From assembly GCA_007922225.1 (NCBI GenBank), contig ML679972.1:37766765-37830764 (forward strand): a DNA stretch of 64,000 nt, given 5' to 3'. This document shows, piece by piece, positions 21,591 through 32,474 of the stretch. The position numbers and the translations under genes were made by a program. Every line of letters starts with the position of its first letter. Positions within the stretch are counted from its first letter, which is position 1. The notes beneath the pieces were generated by a model. That model saw nothing but the letters and a program-made list of their open reading frames with translations. It had not been told where the DNA came from and did not search any database. This stretch comes from Emydura subglobosa (lineage: Eukaryota; Chordata; Testudines; Chelidae).

Positions 21591-22084
21591 AATGACAGGC
21601 GATTGCTCATCCAGACCCTGGGACATCATCCAGACCATCATCCAGACCCTGGGACAGCTCCTTTTGAACCCTCCCCTAAGAGCCCTGATGGGGCTACCAG
21701 CAGTGCCTGCCCCCTAGGTCTGAAGCCTATGCAGCTGACTCCTGTACCTCCCTTCCTGCAGCCCTCTGTGTAGGGAGCATGACAGGCAGGCGTGGGAGAT
21801 GGTCAGAGCACTCCGTGATCCGGCTGTCACCAGCTAGGGCATACCCCAGTCACTGCAAGTCAGAGCAGCCCTCGCCCTGCTCTAGTCTGTCCTGGGGCAG
21901 AGAATAAAGGGGCCTTAAGGTTTCCTGCCCACCCCTCAGATTCAGTGGTCCATAATGGCACCATACTGACTAGCTCACACCTCTCTATAGAGGCCCCCTG
22001 CTGGAATTATACAGGGTGATGTGGCATCCCACTTTGCCAGTGTAGTTCTGCTCTGAGGCTCTTGGCTTGTTCCACCCTTGGCCT

Positions 22085-22520
22085 CTCTTCTGAGAGGTTT
22101 ATTTACGTCCGAGGCAGCATGGCAGAGTGGCCAAAACAGCAGCCCAGACCTCCAGAAAGCTGGACTCTGTTCCTGGCTTTGCTACCGACCTTGGGCAAGT
22201 TGGTCCCCTCACCCAACTCTGTGCCTCAGTTTCCCCATCTGCGAAATGGGGGTGTTGTTACTTCTCTTCTTTGTGAAGCGCTTTGAGATCTAGAGATGAC
22301 AACATCTTGATTCTCGTTTGTAAATTGCCTTCGGATACTGAGCCATACACAGGTAGCATGGTGGGTAGAGACTGCCCAGAAACCTGGATTCTGTTTCCAA
22401 CCTCAGGTAAGCCCCCCGCGCTGTGCCTCAGTTTCCCCATCTGCAAAATGGGGATCACAACAATGCCCCATCACTGTAAAGTATTTTGTGATCTAGGAAG
22501 GCAGGGTAAGAGTCTCAAAA
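22085..22520 (+). mobile_element. Two MIR-type SINEs in tandem
   Basis: The first copy has an A-box-like 'GGCAGAGTGGCC', 'CCTTGGGCAAGTTGGTCCC', core 'GTGCCTCAGTTTCCCCATCT' and 'GAAGCGCTTTGAGATCTAGA'. The second repeats the core at 22424 and 'AAAGTATTTTGTGATCTAGG'. Both are on the + strand. Confidence 0.75.
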
Positions 22521-22974
22521 GTTACTGGTGATTTGGTGGGGATCCAGGCCGAGACATCTTAAAGGGGAAGTTGCCTCGCTGGAAAACCAGGCCCTTTTAA
22601 GGAAATTCACACTGCACTATTGCTGTCTCCCTGCGCCATATGGGGAGCCCTTGCCAAGTGGCACCATAGCAATGGCCAGCTGTTGATTTCCCAACCTGCA
22701 AATTAGCAGGCCATGCCTTGGGAATCTGGCCCCGGCCTTAACGCCAAAGGAGACGACTTGCCTTTGCCAGCATCTCATTTCCTGCATCCCATAAAACCCC
22801 AGACTTCCTGGCAGAGCCGAGTCACAGGGCAAGTCGGACAAAGTGCCATAAACACCCTGGCCCCAGGAGCTCTCCCTCCGGCAACGGCCCTCTGTGCAGC
22901 CCAGCCAATGGCCGGACGCTCAGCTGACCCCCGAGGCTCCCGGTAGCACACAGCACAAGCACGCAGCCCGATTA

Positions 22975-23130
22975 TCAGTGTTAGTCGGCTCCGGAGTGAT
23001 GCCTGTTACATCAGCGGGGGATCTGGCCCCATTGACTCCAATCGAGCGACACCAGTTTCCCCCAGCAGGGATCTGGCCCCATTGACTCCAGTGGAGCGAC
23101 ACCGGTTTCCCCCAGCGGGGAAATCTGGCC
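22975..23130 (+). repeat. 50-bp tandem repeat, about 3 units
   Basis: 'GATCTGGCCCCATTGACTCC' begins at 23020 and 23070, with a partial third at 23122, separated by 'GAGCGACACCRGTTTCCCCC'. Period is 50-52 bp. A related word, 'GGGGATCTGGCCCCTTCAGG', occurs at about 47. Confidence 0.7.
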
Positions 23131-23974
23131 CGTTTGCACAGCTGAGACTGGCATCCTTCCCAGTAACTTTTTTTCAGAGCAGACGACATATCTGGTGATT
23201 TATTTTCCGACTCGGATCTGAACAGGCCCAAAGGAGTTTTTAAAGGGGCCCCACCGTCCGCTCAAACCTAGAGCCTGATGCTGAGGTCTTGACTCTTAAA
23301 CGACAGCAGAGATCAGGTCCTCTCCCCACCCCCGCCCACAGGCCTGCGCCCCAACTTTAACGGAGAGGCACAGACATCTGGTTCCTCACACTATCGGGCC
23401 CTTCCTGGCTCCCCAGTCCTGGGATCTTTCTCTCCGGCTAAACTCCCATCGATTCTGACGGGCCAGGCCAGGGTTCTTGTCCCGTTGGGAGTGGAGAGCT
23501 GGAGCGGGTGGGAGTTTTAGTGTGGGGTGAGCCCGGAGGAGACAGTGTGAAGGGGGCCATAGGATGTGGGGTGGGAGGGGGAACAGGAGGACAGGCTCAA
23601 AGGTGGGGGCTGAGGTGAGGGGGGTGCTGCAGAAGGGGGAGGGTTGTGAGTGTTGGGGGGCATAAGGGGCAGGAATGTCAGAGTTGGGGGTCCATGTGCT
23701 GGGCCTGGCGGAGGGGTGTGAGTGCTGGGGGGGCTATGTGCTGGGGCTGGGGGGGCTCATGCCAGCCGCCCCGTTGTGGTGTGGAGGCATTGCTTGGTAC
23801 CCGGCCGCCAGCGCAGCCCGTGTGAGCCCTGCGGCCTTTCCCACGCTCCGTGGCCAGGCTGGGCACTGATGGCTGAGCTAACAACTGCTCAGGCCCCGCG
23901 CGCTCTCCCCAGCCCCCATCCCAGGCTGGCCCCCAGGGCTGCAGTGCCAGAGCTTCAGCTGGATGCCCTGCCCC
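23131..23974. other. No gene recognised; G-rich 23500-23780
   Basis: G-run-rich sequence ('GGGGGGGCTCATG' and similar). No supported exon. Confidence 0.35.
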
Positions 23975-24262
23975 TCAGCCAGCGCCCCTGCCCCACACCG
24001 CTCCCTGCTGGGAGAGGCCGGGCCTGAAGTAGCCAAGAGCCCTGCACAGCCAACGCTCCTGCCCCCCCCCTACAACGACCCCTTCTGGGAGAGGCTGGAA
24101 CTGGAGGAGCCTCGAGCCCCCCTCCCCCCCAGCCAGTGCTCCTGCCCCCTCCCCACAGCGCCCCCTGCTGGGAGTGGCTGGAACTGGAGTAACCAGGAGT
24201 TCCCCCCCCAGCCAGTGCTCCTGCTCTGTGCCCCACAGCGCCCCTGCTGGCAATGGGATACC
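23975..24262 (+). repeat. Minisatellite, 71-83 bp units, 4 copies
   Basis: Units begin 'GCCAGYGCYCCTGC' at 23978, 24049, 24132 and 24211. Each carries a 'CCCTGCTGGGAGAGGC'-type block and a 'TGGAACTGGAG'-type block. Open frames across it are repeat-driven. Confidence 0.7.
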
Positions 24263-25145
24263 TGTGAGCAATCCCTTGCTGACGCTGTCACTGTGGCGAG
24301 CCAGGAATGGCCCCAGCAACTCCAGCGAGTGCCCCTTATTCCCAAAACAAGAGGCGGCGAGTCTCCCAGTCTGAACATCCGCCTCAGCCCTCTTGCTGCC
24401 AGCTACTGCCAACGCCCCGGCCACCTCCGCCCGGCACATCGCGCCTGGCGGTGCCTGCCATCTGCCGCACAAAGACCTGATTCTTCCTCCGGCAGGTCCA
24501 GGGAGCTACGCTCGGCGGCTGTGAGCTCCCATTGTGCCAGCCTCCCCGGCGGAAACCAAGCAGCAGCCAGGATGCCTGGGTTCTCAGCCCAGCTCTGGGA
24601 TGGGAGGGAGGTGTAGTAGATTAGGCCTGAAGGAGGGCTAGGGCACAGGAATTCTGGGTTCTGTTCCTGACTCTCTAAGGGGAGTAGGATCTAGTCGTTA
24701 GAGCAGGGGGGGTGCGGGGGGAATCAGGACTCCTTGGTTCTACTCCCAAGTCTGGGTGTGTGGTTTGGACTGAAGTCAGTGGGCACTTGTCAGCTGTGAG
24801 AATCAGGCGTCCTGAAACGGAGGCACCCCAGAGCAGCAGCCCCCTTTGAAGATCTTCACCTCACTTAGGAGCCTGAAAGTGATTATTTCCAACTCTGGCT
24901 GTGCTGGGCGTCCCTGTGCGGGGGGTCCTAGGAGACCACAAGCTCCTTGCTTCATAACTGTCTGATCTCTGGCTCATGCGCCCGCCGCCTCCAGGCCCAG
25001 GGAGCCGCCAGGGAGCCACACCCTGGGCTCAGAGGATGTCTGGAAATCTCCCCAGGACATAACACCCTGGAGTCCAGCATCTGCTGAGGCTGGGCATGTC
25101 TCTACTGGGGTTATAAGGCCGGTCACCCAGTGGGCACAAGGGCTG
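24263..25145. other. No gene; one forward SINE head pair at about 24640-24775
   Basis: 'CTGGGTTCTGTTCCTGAC', 'TCTAGTCGTTAGAGCAGG' and 'CCTTGGTTCTACTCCCAAG' are head motifs in forward orientation: B-box-like, A-box-like, B-box-like. The rest is unassigned. Confidence 0.45.
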
Positions 25146-25149
25146 TTAG

Positions 25150-25320
25150 GAGAGGCAGCATGGCCTAGTGGATAGCACACTGGGCTGGGCTGATTCTATT
25201 CCCGGTTCTGTCTCTTGGGCAAGTGGCCCTGTCATGCCTCAGTTTCCCCATCTGTAAAATGGGGATAACGCTCTGTTGTGAAGGGCTTTGAGATCGGTGG
25301 ATAATACCAGCGAGGGATGG
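25150..25320 (+). mobile_element. MIR-type SINE
   Basis: The copy has A-box-like 'TGGCCTAGTGGATAGCAC', B-box-like 'CCCGGTTCTGTCTC', core 'GCCTCAGTTTCCCCATCTG' and 'GAAGGGCTTTGAGATCGGTG'. The order and completeness make it a good forward template. Confidence 0.8.
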
Positions 25321-25449
25321 CTATTAACTGGGACGTCCCACGGGGGATGGGAATCCGGCTGCCACTGAGCCAGGCCCTGCAGGACAAGGTGAGGCAAACA
25401 GCTGTGCACCTTCCATTGCACCCCGGGAGAACAGGGAGGGGAGAGCAGA

Positions 25450-25685
25450 ATCACAGAAATGCTGGGCGGCAAGGGACCCTGACAGTCATCTAGTCCCGCC
25501 GCCCATGCTGAGGCAGGATTACGTGTCCCTCAAGTCCTAGACCAGCCCTGACGGGTGTCTGTCCAACCTCCCAAGAGGGGGATTCCACAAACTCCCTTGG
25601 AAGCCTGTTCCAGATCTTAACTTCCCTTAGCATTAGAAAGCTTTGTCCAAATCTCTCACCTAAATTTCCCTTGCTGGGGAGGAAA
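25450..25685 (-). mobile_element. CR1 LINE 3' end, reversed
   Basis: 'ATCACAGAAATGCTGGGCGG', 'GGCAGGATTACGTG' and 'AACTCCCTTGGAAGCCTGTT' are in the order expected for a minus-strand CR1 end. Confidence 0.8.
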
Positions 25686-25689
25686 TCGT

Positions 25690-25985
25690 GGGGGACAGAA
25701 ATTTGATCGTGGGCTTTTCAGCTTAGCAGAGAAAGGTCTAGCCAGTTCCAACGGCCGGGAGTTGAAACCGGACACGGTCAGGCTGGAAAGAACGGTAATT
25801 AAACACTGGAACAATTTACCAAGGGGCTTGGTGCACGCTCTGTCACCGGCCATTTTTAAAGCAAGACCAGACTTTTTCCTGAAAGATCTGCTCTGCTTCA
25901 AACAGGAATTCATTCCGGGAGGCCCTTCGGCCTGTGCTGTGCCGGGGGTGGGGAGCCTAGATGGACCCTTCTGGCTTTCTAGTCT
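25690..25985 (+). mobile_element. CR1-like LINE 3' end, forward
   Basis: 'CACTGGAACAATTTACCAAG', 'GCAAGACCAGACTTTTTCCT' and 'GATGGACCCTTCTGGCTTTC' are the forward 3' end. It lies back to back with the reversed copy immediately upstream. Confidence 0.7.
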
Positions 25986-26399
25986 GCAGCTGCTCTCCCG
26001 ACCTTGCTCTCCAGCGCGCTGACTGCGAGTGCTCGCTTCCACACCGGTGCCTATCCAGGCGTGGGGAGGAGGCATGCCAGGGGTGCGGTAATGGAACCTT
26101 GGTTCCCCGACGTGGCTCTGGCGGATCCGCAGTTAACAAAGCACTCGCAGTTTTCCTAGCCTTTCCCCCCCGCCTTCAGAACGACGACAACCCCCCCGCC
26201 CCCCCTGCCAGGACCATGAATCAAATGTTTGCGGAGCTGACTACAACAGCTCAGTGCAAAACTAATACAGCAAAGCTATTTATAACCCAGCAGGCATGGT
26301 TAGTCAATGGACTGTAATAGTGCCTTTGCATGTCTACTGAGCCTTCCAGGCAAGGAGATTCGAGTGCTAAGAGCCGCGCTAACCCCTCTCAGATGGGGG

Positions 26400-26900
26400 T
26401 ACAGGGTTTGCTTTTGCCCTGGCACCACAGCACTGCTATCACTGGGGTGGAGTGCGGCAGCTATTTATACGGCCTCGCCCTTCGCTAAAATGCAGCTGCC
26501 GCTGGGGTGGAACACACCACATTTTATGCAGGGATTCCTCACTTGTCACTGAGATGCAAATACTTCTGGGGCAAGGCGCAGCAGCTGTTTACACAGCAGT
26601 ACCTTACTTGTCACTGAGATGCAGCCACCTCTGGGGCAGGGCACAGCAGTTGTTTATACAGGGGTCACATACCTGTCACTGAGATGCAGCCATCTCTAGG
26701 GCAGGGAGGGTGTAGCAGCTGTTTATCCAGAGATCGCTTGTCCGGCACTGAAATGCAGACGCTTCCGGGGTGGGCTATGGCAGCTGGGTGTGCTCACCCA
26801 GCACCGAGATGCAGCTGCTTCTAGGTTGGAACAAAAGGCAGCTGTTTGTACAGGCATCGCTCAGCCAATACTGAGCTGCAGCTACGCCGGGTGCAAGAAA
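26400..26900 (+). repeat. 65-bp tandem array, about 8 units
   Basis: The landmark 'GAGATGCAG' or its variants occurs at 26488, 26551, 26616, 26681, 26751, 26806 and 26873, giving spacings of 63, 65, 65, 70, 55 and 67. Each unit also has 'CTCTGGGGCAGGGCACAGCAG' and 'TGTTTATACAGG' blocks. The same unit, reversed, lies at 4440-4560 and 11700-11790. I do not recognise the family. Confidence 0.8.
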
Positions 26901-27540
26901 GTCCTCTCTGACCCTACCACACCGATCAAACAAGGAAAGTTCCCCAAGGGAGCCACAGCCCAAGATTTAGCACCCGAGGGCTGAAACTGCCCTATGCACC
27001 CCTGAAGCCCTCAAGCTGTGACTGGGGCCACGAGGTGAATTTCACTTTAAGAATACATGCATGTGCATACACACACACCCACACAACAGGATCGCGGATC
27101 AGCGCACTGGATTGAAAAGGGGGCAGCTGGGCTCTGCGGCGAGCTGGATTTGGAGAGCAACGCTCTGGAGCGGGAGCAGCGAGGGTGCCAAATGGACCGA
27201 AAGAAAGAAAAGAGGCGAGAAAAAACGAGAAAGGAAAAAAGGAGGGCAGAGAAGGCCGGAATGCTGGCCTGCTAACAACGAGATCCTGCCGTCTTGCGTA
27301 TTTATTTTAAACCCGAAATGTTCCATTGTCGTTTTTTCATATGAAATCACTGCTCAGGAATGCACTGGGGCCATTTCAAAAATGCAATTATTCTCTTGAA
27401 AGAAAACACGTGTTGGCCAAATCCTGGGGAGCCGGCAGGAGGGGGTGGGGGCAGCTGACATGGCTGACAGAGCAACACTCCGATCGGAGCGCTGGCAAAC
27501 GGCTGCCATGCGAGACTCACCACGCCAGGAGCTGAAAGCT
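26901..27540. other. No gene; short CA tract and purine tract
   Basis: A CA-rich stretch lies near 27070 and an A/G-only stretch at about 27200-27255 (GAAAGAAAAGAGGCGAGAAA). Nothing else was recognised. Confidence 0.4.
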
Positions 27541-27544
27541 GGCG

Positions 27545-27715
27545 TGTGTAGAGGCGTGTGTATGCATGTGCACCTCCGCGTGTGCATATGTTTGTGTGTG
27601 TGTGTGTCTATGCGCTTGCATGCACGAGTTCATGCCTGCATGCACACACACATGGATGTGTTCGTGTGGACCTGGGTGTGTGTCCGTGTGAGTGAGAGAG
27701 AGAGAAAGAACACAG
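27545..27715 (+). repeat. GT-rich alternating tract
   Basis: TG/CA steps with GT runs at 27592-27607 and a GAGAGA tail near 27700. Confidence 0.65.
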
Positions 27716-27889
27716 CAGGGCCCCTCTCCTCCATGAAGAAGAGGGAACCTCGGCAGAAATCTGGCTTAGGTCTGGATCAAGGCACGGATGTGATGATGAT
27801 AGTGGCGTCTCAGCAACGCATGACCTGGATTTCTTCCTTTCAGGTGAATTCACCCATGTTCAGAGCCAGCGAACACCCATGGCTCCTAC

Positions 27890-28085
27890 AGCAATACTTA
27901 TAATAACCCCTAGGTGTTATCTAGCGCCTTGCATCAGCAGATCCCAAAGGATTTTACAGATGGGGAAACTGAGGCACTGAGCTGAGACGTGACACGCCCA
28001 AAAGGCCGGTTGCAGAGCCAAGCCTAGAACCCAGGGCTTATGAGGCCCAGGCCTGTATATGACCTACTAGGCCACACTGCCTTCA
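27890..28085 (-). mobile_element. Reversed SINE (MIR-type)
   Basis: 'ATTTTACAGATGGGGAAACTGAGGCACTG' (27952) is the core and 'CTAGAACCCAGGGCTTATG' the head. It ends near 'CCTACTAGGCCACACTGCC'. Confidence 0.7.
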
Positions 28086-28689
28086 CTGCTTAGCTCTTGC
28101 TCACACCCACAAGGCCAGGTTGCCATCACCTGGCACAGTGCCTGGTCATTGACACCAGTGCAAAGCGGATGCACGTTTGATCTGGCAGAGTTTTGTACCT
28201 GTTGGTGCAAATGGCCCTGCAAATCAGGGCGGGGGAGAATCAGGTCTGCTGCCTGGAGCCAGTTCTTTGAATCCATTCAGCATTGGCGGTGGCTAGAGTG
28301 GGGCCTGGGCACGCAGGAGATGGAACGTTGCAGCCCCTAGGATGGATTTTTCAATCGCGCTGTTTAAAATGCCTGGGGTTGTCTTTACATTTAACTCCAA
28401 TGCCCAATGCGTTCTCTGGAGTAAGGCACTCTTTGTTAAATAAACAACAAACCAGAACCCTAGAGGCGCTACCATAAATCAGCCTAGCGTGAGCTTCCTC
28501 ACCACGGTGCCCTTTCCATGTGATTCAGCACAGCAGCTGTGTGAGCTTCCCACAGCAGTGCCTTGTCCTAACTGGCTGTTCCCGCCTCTTGACTGGTCGA
28601 GTGACAGCTGCAAGATTATTCGTTCCCCTCCCACCCCCATTCTGCAAAGGCCTCACTTAGAGTTGCCTAAGAAACTGGATTCTGGGAAA

Positions 28690-29000
28690 GTACAAACGTG
28701 GCTTTCAAATTTAGGTCCCTCCCTCCTGATAAAAAAAAAAGAGAGAGAGAGAGATGTCATTTTCAAATGTTGCGGTTCCCACCTCTTCCTTAGAAATGGC
28801 AGTTTCAAATAGAGCTGTCCCCCCAAAATCTAGAAACGGCAGTTTCAAATGTAATCACCCCTTCCTGAAAATAGAAACATCAGTTTCAAATTTAGCGTCT
28901 CCTCCCTTTTCCCGAGCTCCCCCCCACCATAAATTACAGGCCTGATGGTTTCAAATTTAGCTGCGCCCTGAAAATAGAAACGCTGGTTTCTAATCTGTTC
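28690..29000 (+). repeat. 41-bp tandem repeat with 'CAGTTTCAAAT' unit
   Basis: 'TTTCAAAT' words fall at 28703, 28759, 28803, 28843, 28884 and 28949, with 'AGAAACGSYRGTTTC' contexts. The central period is about 40-41 bp. Confidence 0.7.
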
Positions 29001-29540
29001 CCCTCTCTGCCCCACGTCCCGGTGTCTTTAATCTGGATGAGCCCCAGACTAGAAAGCACTGCGGCACGTTTCTGGCACGCGCTAAAGCTCCAAAGACTAG
29101 CTATTGTCACGGCCCACCCCCCAAGCCAGCGTGAAAGGGTCAGGCTTCTCCAGCACTTCCCAAAGTCGCACTCTGGACGCTTTGGTTTCTCCCACCTTCT
29201 CTTGGCCCAAGTGAGAGAGGGGTGTGGATTCCTCCCGTCCACCCCCTCCGATGAAGCAATTTCCCAGTCTCAACCGTCGCTCCTGGAGTCCTCGTGTCCA
29301 GGCTGTCTGGGGGCAAGGAAATGTTTTGCCTTTTTAAGGCATGGCTGAGAGGCGACCTGCGGTCAGATTACTCACTCCTGGCTCCCGAGTCGTGGGAATC
29401 AGAGGCTGGGTCTGAACTCCACTGGTCGTGCTCCTTCCCCCACCCCCGCTTCTCCCTTGGAGAGTTCACACGAGTGCTTTCAATTTCGGAGGGGAGAAGA
29501 TCTCCTGCATCCAGCAGCCCTGGTCGTCCCCCAAACTCCG
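29001..29540. other. No gene recognised
   Basis: Open frames exist on + but start and stop without splice context. I see nothing I can support. Confidence 0.3.
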
Positions 29541-29544
29541 TTGG

Positions 29545-29790
29545 TCTCATTACTCACGCCACAGGCCCTGTTGGGCTAGGTGCTGCCCCAAAGAGCTTCC
29601 CACTCCCTGGACAAAGGCAGAGGTAGCATGGATCGGTCACCATTTTACAGACAGGGAAACTGAGGCACGGAGTTGGGGAAGCAACGTGCCCAAAGTCAGC
29701 CTGCCAGCCAGTGGCAAACCTAGGAACTGAATTCAGCATCCTAGCCTAGGGCCATAAACCTCCAGGCCAGCCTGCCTCTCTGTTTAACCA
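29545..29790 (-). mobile_element. Reversed SINE, full length
   Basis: Tail 'GTTGGGCTAGGTGCTGCC', core 'ACAGGGAAACTGAGGCACGG' (29652) and a head ending near 29790. Confidence 0.7.
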
Positions 29791-30084
29791 ATGCTTGCCT
29801 TAATATCTCCTTTGTGCACCCTGCACTTTGCCTGCCAAATGTAGGGCATAGTCTGATCGCTACCTCTTCCCCCAGCCCCCACATCGATACAGGGCCTCCC
29901 TGCTGTGGGGAGTTTGTCCCAGCAGGTTACAGAACTGGCCTGGCCTGGCCCCCATCAAAGCTGAGCCTGATTTGGAGATTTCTGTTCTATCATGGATCCA
30001 TATCTGGTGGCCATCGCCACAGCATTTGGGTCCCTCACAGATCTATAAAGTATCTATCCCCACAACCCACCCCTCCCCGCTGAG

Positions 30085-30310
30085 GGCGTCCGGGCAGGGC
30101 CATTATCCCCACTATCCAGAGGGGGAAACTGAGGCATGGAGCGGCTAAGTGACTTGGTCCCGGTCACACAAGAAGTCTGTGGCGGAGCCAGAAATTGAAA
30201 CTGGCTCCCCGAGTCCTGGCCCACCACCTGTAACCCACTAAACCCCACTTCCTTCCCAGAGCTGTGGATAGATCCTAGAAGTCCTGGCTCCCAGCCTCCC
30301 TCCCGCCCCT
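30085..30310 (-). mobile_element. Reversed SINE with an extra head unit
   Basis: Core 'GAGGGGGAAACTGAGGCATG' (30119), 'GAAACTGGCTCCCCGAGTCC' and 'CACTAAACCCCACTTCC', plus a second unit with 'GATCCTAGAAGTCCTGGC'. Confidence 0.7.
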
Positions 30311-30714
30311 TTAATTAACAATCTTTGGAAGGCAAGTTGAGTCCAGCATCTCTAAAAGCCAGGCCAGGCAATTTCACAGGGAAGAGCCGCGGCCCATAGG
30401 AAGGGCTGCAGGGATCAGGGCCTGGAACAGAAGCAGGTCAGTCAGTGGAACTTCTCTTTCCACCCTAGGAGAAGTGGCTCCTCCTAGAGTCTGAGTTCAT
30501 GGACGAGGGGCTTGGGAAGGGTTTTGATTTCAGGCCCTATCGCCTGCCCGCCATTACTCACAGGCTTGGGAGAGTTCCATTTTTATCATCAGTGTCGGCA
30601 AACGTCAGTTTCACCCACACCGCTGCCAAGAATCTGCGTCTGCAGGTAGGCAACGTCAGAGAAACGCCGGGTGAGAACTTCTTACGGTCCCATCTTAACA
30701 CATATAAACTGTGT

Positions 30715-30835
30715 GAGAGAGATGAGGAGGGTGAGATAATATCTTTTTTTGGATCAACTTTTATTTTATTTTACTTTATTGGGTAACCCACCTTATCTGT
30801 CTAATATCCTGGGACCCGCATGGCGACACCAACAC
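30715..30835 (-). mobile_element. Nested insertion 1: 'GTCCAATAAAAGATATT' family
   Basis: 'GGGTGAGATAATATCTTTTT' is the complement of 'AAAAGATATTACCTCACCC' in insertion 2. The second half, 'TGTCTAATATCCTGGGACC', runs in the other direction, so the piece is itself rearranged or hairpin-like. Confidence 0.55.
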
Positions 30836-31029
30836 TGCATATAAAATGGGTTGCGATGAACACTGCACAAAGCACGTAGTTATGGCCCTGCTGACACAGC
30901 CGGCTTCTAAAGCTTTGACTTTCTGAATCGCAATGCCGCCTGTTATTTAATAATCACTGCCTGATTCCCCCCGCCCCATAATTCCCCTGCTACAACTGTG
31001 AAAAAATTCAATCAATCAAAATAGAAAAA

Positions 31030-31130
31030 GCCCCAGAAGAAGAGCTCTGTAGCGCTGGAAAACACGTCTCTCTCTCTCTCGCCGACAGAAGTTGGTCCAG
31101 TAAAAGATATTACCTCACCCGCCCTGTCAT
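31030..31130 (+). mobile_element. Nested insertion 2: 'GTCCAATAAAAGATATT' family
   Basis: 'CCCAGAAGAAGAGCTCTGTA', 'CGACAGAAGTTGGTCCAGTA' and 'AAAGATATTACCTCACCC' match the forward half of the element at 51965-52150. 'AATAGAAAAAG' at the left border and 'CTTAAAAATAAAAATG' at the right correspond to continuous sequence in copy A. Confidence 0.65.
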
Positions 31131-31199
31131 GCTTAAAAATAAAAATGAGTATTTTTTCCCCAAAATTATTTTAAAAAATATCAAATTCTGCCAAGCCTA

Positions 31200-32210
31200 A
31201 TTGTTAATCCCTTGCCTTAAATTGCTGCAGCCACAGATATCCCTTGCCCTCACTCCTCCCCTTGGTGTGACAAGCTGAGAAATCTGAATCTCCACCAAAC
31301 CACCTACAAAACCTAAACCGAAGGAGCAGCCAAGAGTCACTGCAGCCATGGAAAGCGCTGACCTGCGTGGGACACCGCTTCCCTCTAAGGGACAGAGTCC
31401 AAACTGCACGTGTGTCCTAGACCCCATACTGCACAAAGCTAGCGGCGATTCTCTTTTTGCTCAAATGGTGGTGGTGGCAGCCCTGTGGCACTGGCAAATC
31501 TGGGTTCTGTCCCCTCCGCAGGCCTGAAATTCAGAGCGATTGATGTATACGGGACCAGGGAGGAGATCCACAGGACTCCTGCCTCATTAAGTGCCCAAGA
31601 TGGATGGTGCTTAAGGAGATACAAGACCACAGCACATGGACTAGGCGGGCATTTACATCTAGGGAGAGAATTCTGTTAAAAACTCTTCTGGTAATTTGTG
31701 ATTTCTCCCTCGGTGCTGTGTGAGCATGGCAGGGTGTCCATGTGAGAGGGAGAACGCCAGTGTGTTTTGTTTTGAGGTGAGTAAATCCTTGCTACAGGGT
31801 GTGCTAAAACCCTATTGCGATTGGTAGGCATGAACTCACTCTTCAATTCACAGAACTGTAAGCATAAGCCCCCACCTGAGACAAAAGGTGAAGCTGCCCA
31901 GGAGTGCGGGGCTGAGTTTTAGGAAGGAGAAAGAACACCCCAAAACTGAGAACAGACAAGAACAGAGAGAGAGGGCCAAAAAAGCAAGACCGTAACAGCT
32001 TACGAGCACCATGTGACCCTGGAAAAAGCTAGAGAGAGATTTTGTGGGTTGTAAACTAAGAAACTGCTCCAAGCAGGACTTCGTACATTCCTTGTAAATA
32101 AAAGATTGCATCAAAGAAAATACTAGGCTCCTTCCATTTCTATTTCCAGCCAGATCATCCCCAGGGCTCTGAAATTTGACTAGCTGCTGGGGTCGAGAAG
32201 AGGCAACCGT
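31200..32210. other. No gene recognised
   Basis: About 1 kb without a repeat I can name and without a splice-bounded frame. It has a more even base composition than its surroundings. Confidence 0.3.
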
Positions 32211-32214
32211 CTGC

Positions 32215-32315
32215 AAAGAAGTGAGTGAGTGTGTGTGCGCGCATGTGTGAGAGACAGAAAAGGTGTGTGCAAATGATCGTGTGTGTGCGTGTGTGTGTCC
32301 GATAGCTGTAATCTC
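32215..32315 (+). repeat. GT microsatellite
   Basis: GTGTGTGCGCGCATGTGTG and GTGTGTGCGTGTGTGTG tracts. Confidence 0.7.
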
Positions 32316-32474
32316 TCATTTCTGGTTTCTCCCCAGTGAGCTTTGTCAGCCACTCACTCCTGCCATCAGACCCTTGCAAAGGCCTTCCCTCACCAGCCCA
32401 GCATAACCGGAGGAAAGGGAGCAGCCAGGCTGAGAGCGGAGTGGGGAGTATGAGACTGAAAGACTGATTTATCT

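Larger units (their letters stand above)
30561..31197 (+). mobile_element. AT-rich MITE-like element, copy B, carrying two nested insertions
   Basis: The outer element starts 'AGGCTTGGGAGAGTTCC' and ends 'CAAATTCTGCCAAGCCT' (imperfect inverted ends), and shares 'GGCAAACGTCAGTTTCACCC', 'CTGTTATTTAATAATCAC' and 'AAATTATTTTAAAAAATATC' with copies A and C. It is interrupted at about 30715-30835 and again at about 31030-31130 by sequence of another family ('GTGAGATAATATCTTTTTTT', 'GTTGGTCCAGTAAAAGATAT'). Confidence 0.65.

Noticed and set aside
25150..25320. A-box/B-box pairs that could suggest tRNA genes
   Set aside because: Each belongs to a MIR-type SINE with the core 'CCTCAGTTTCCCC'; no cloverleaf with paired acceptor and anticodon stems is seen.
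26400..26900. Regular direct repeats suggesting a CRISPR array
   Set aside because: The 65-bp units are contiguous and diverged with no unique spacers, and the DNA is vertebrate.
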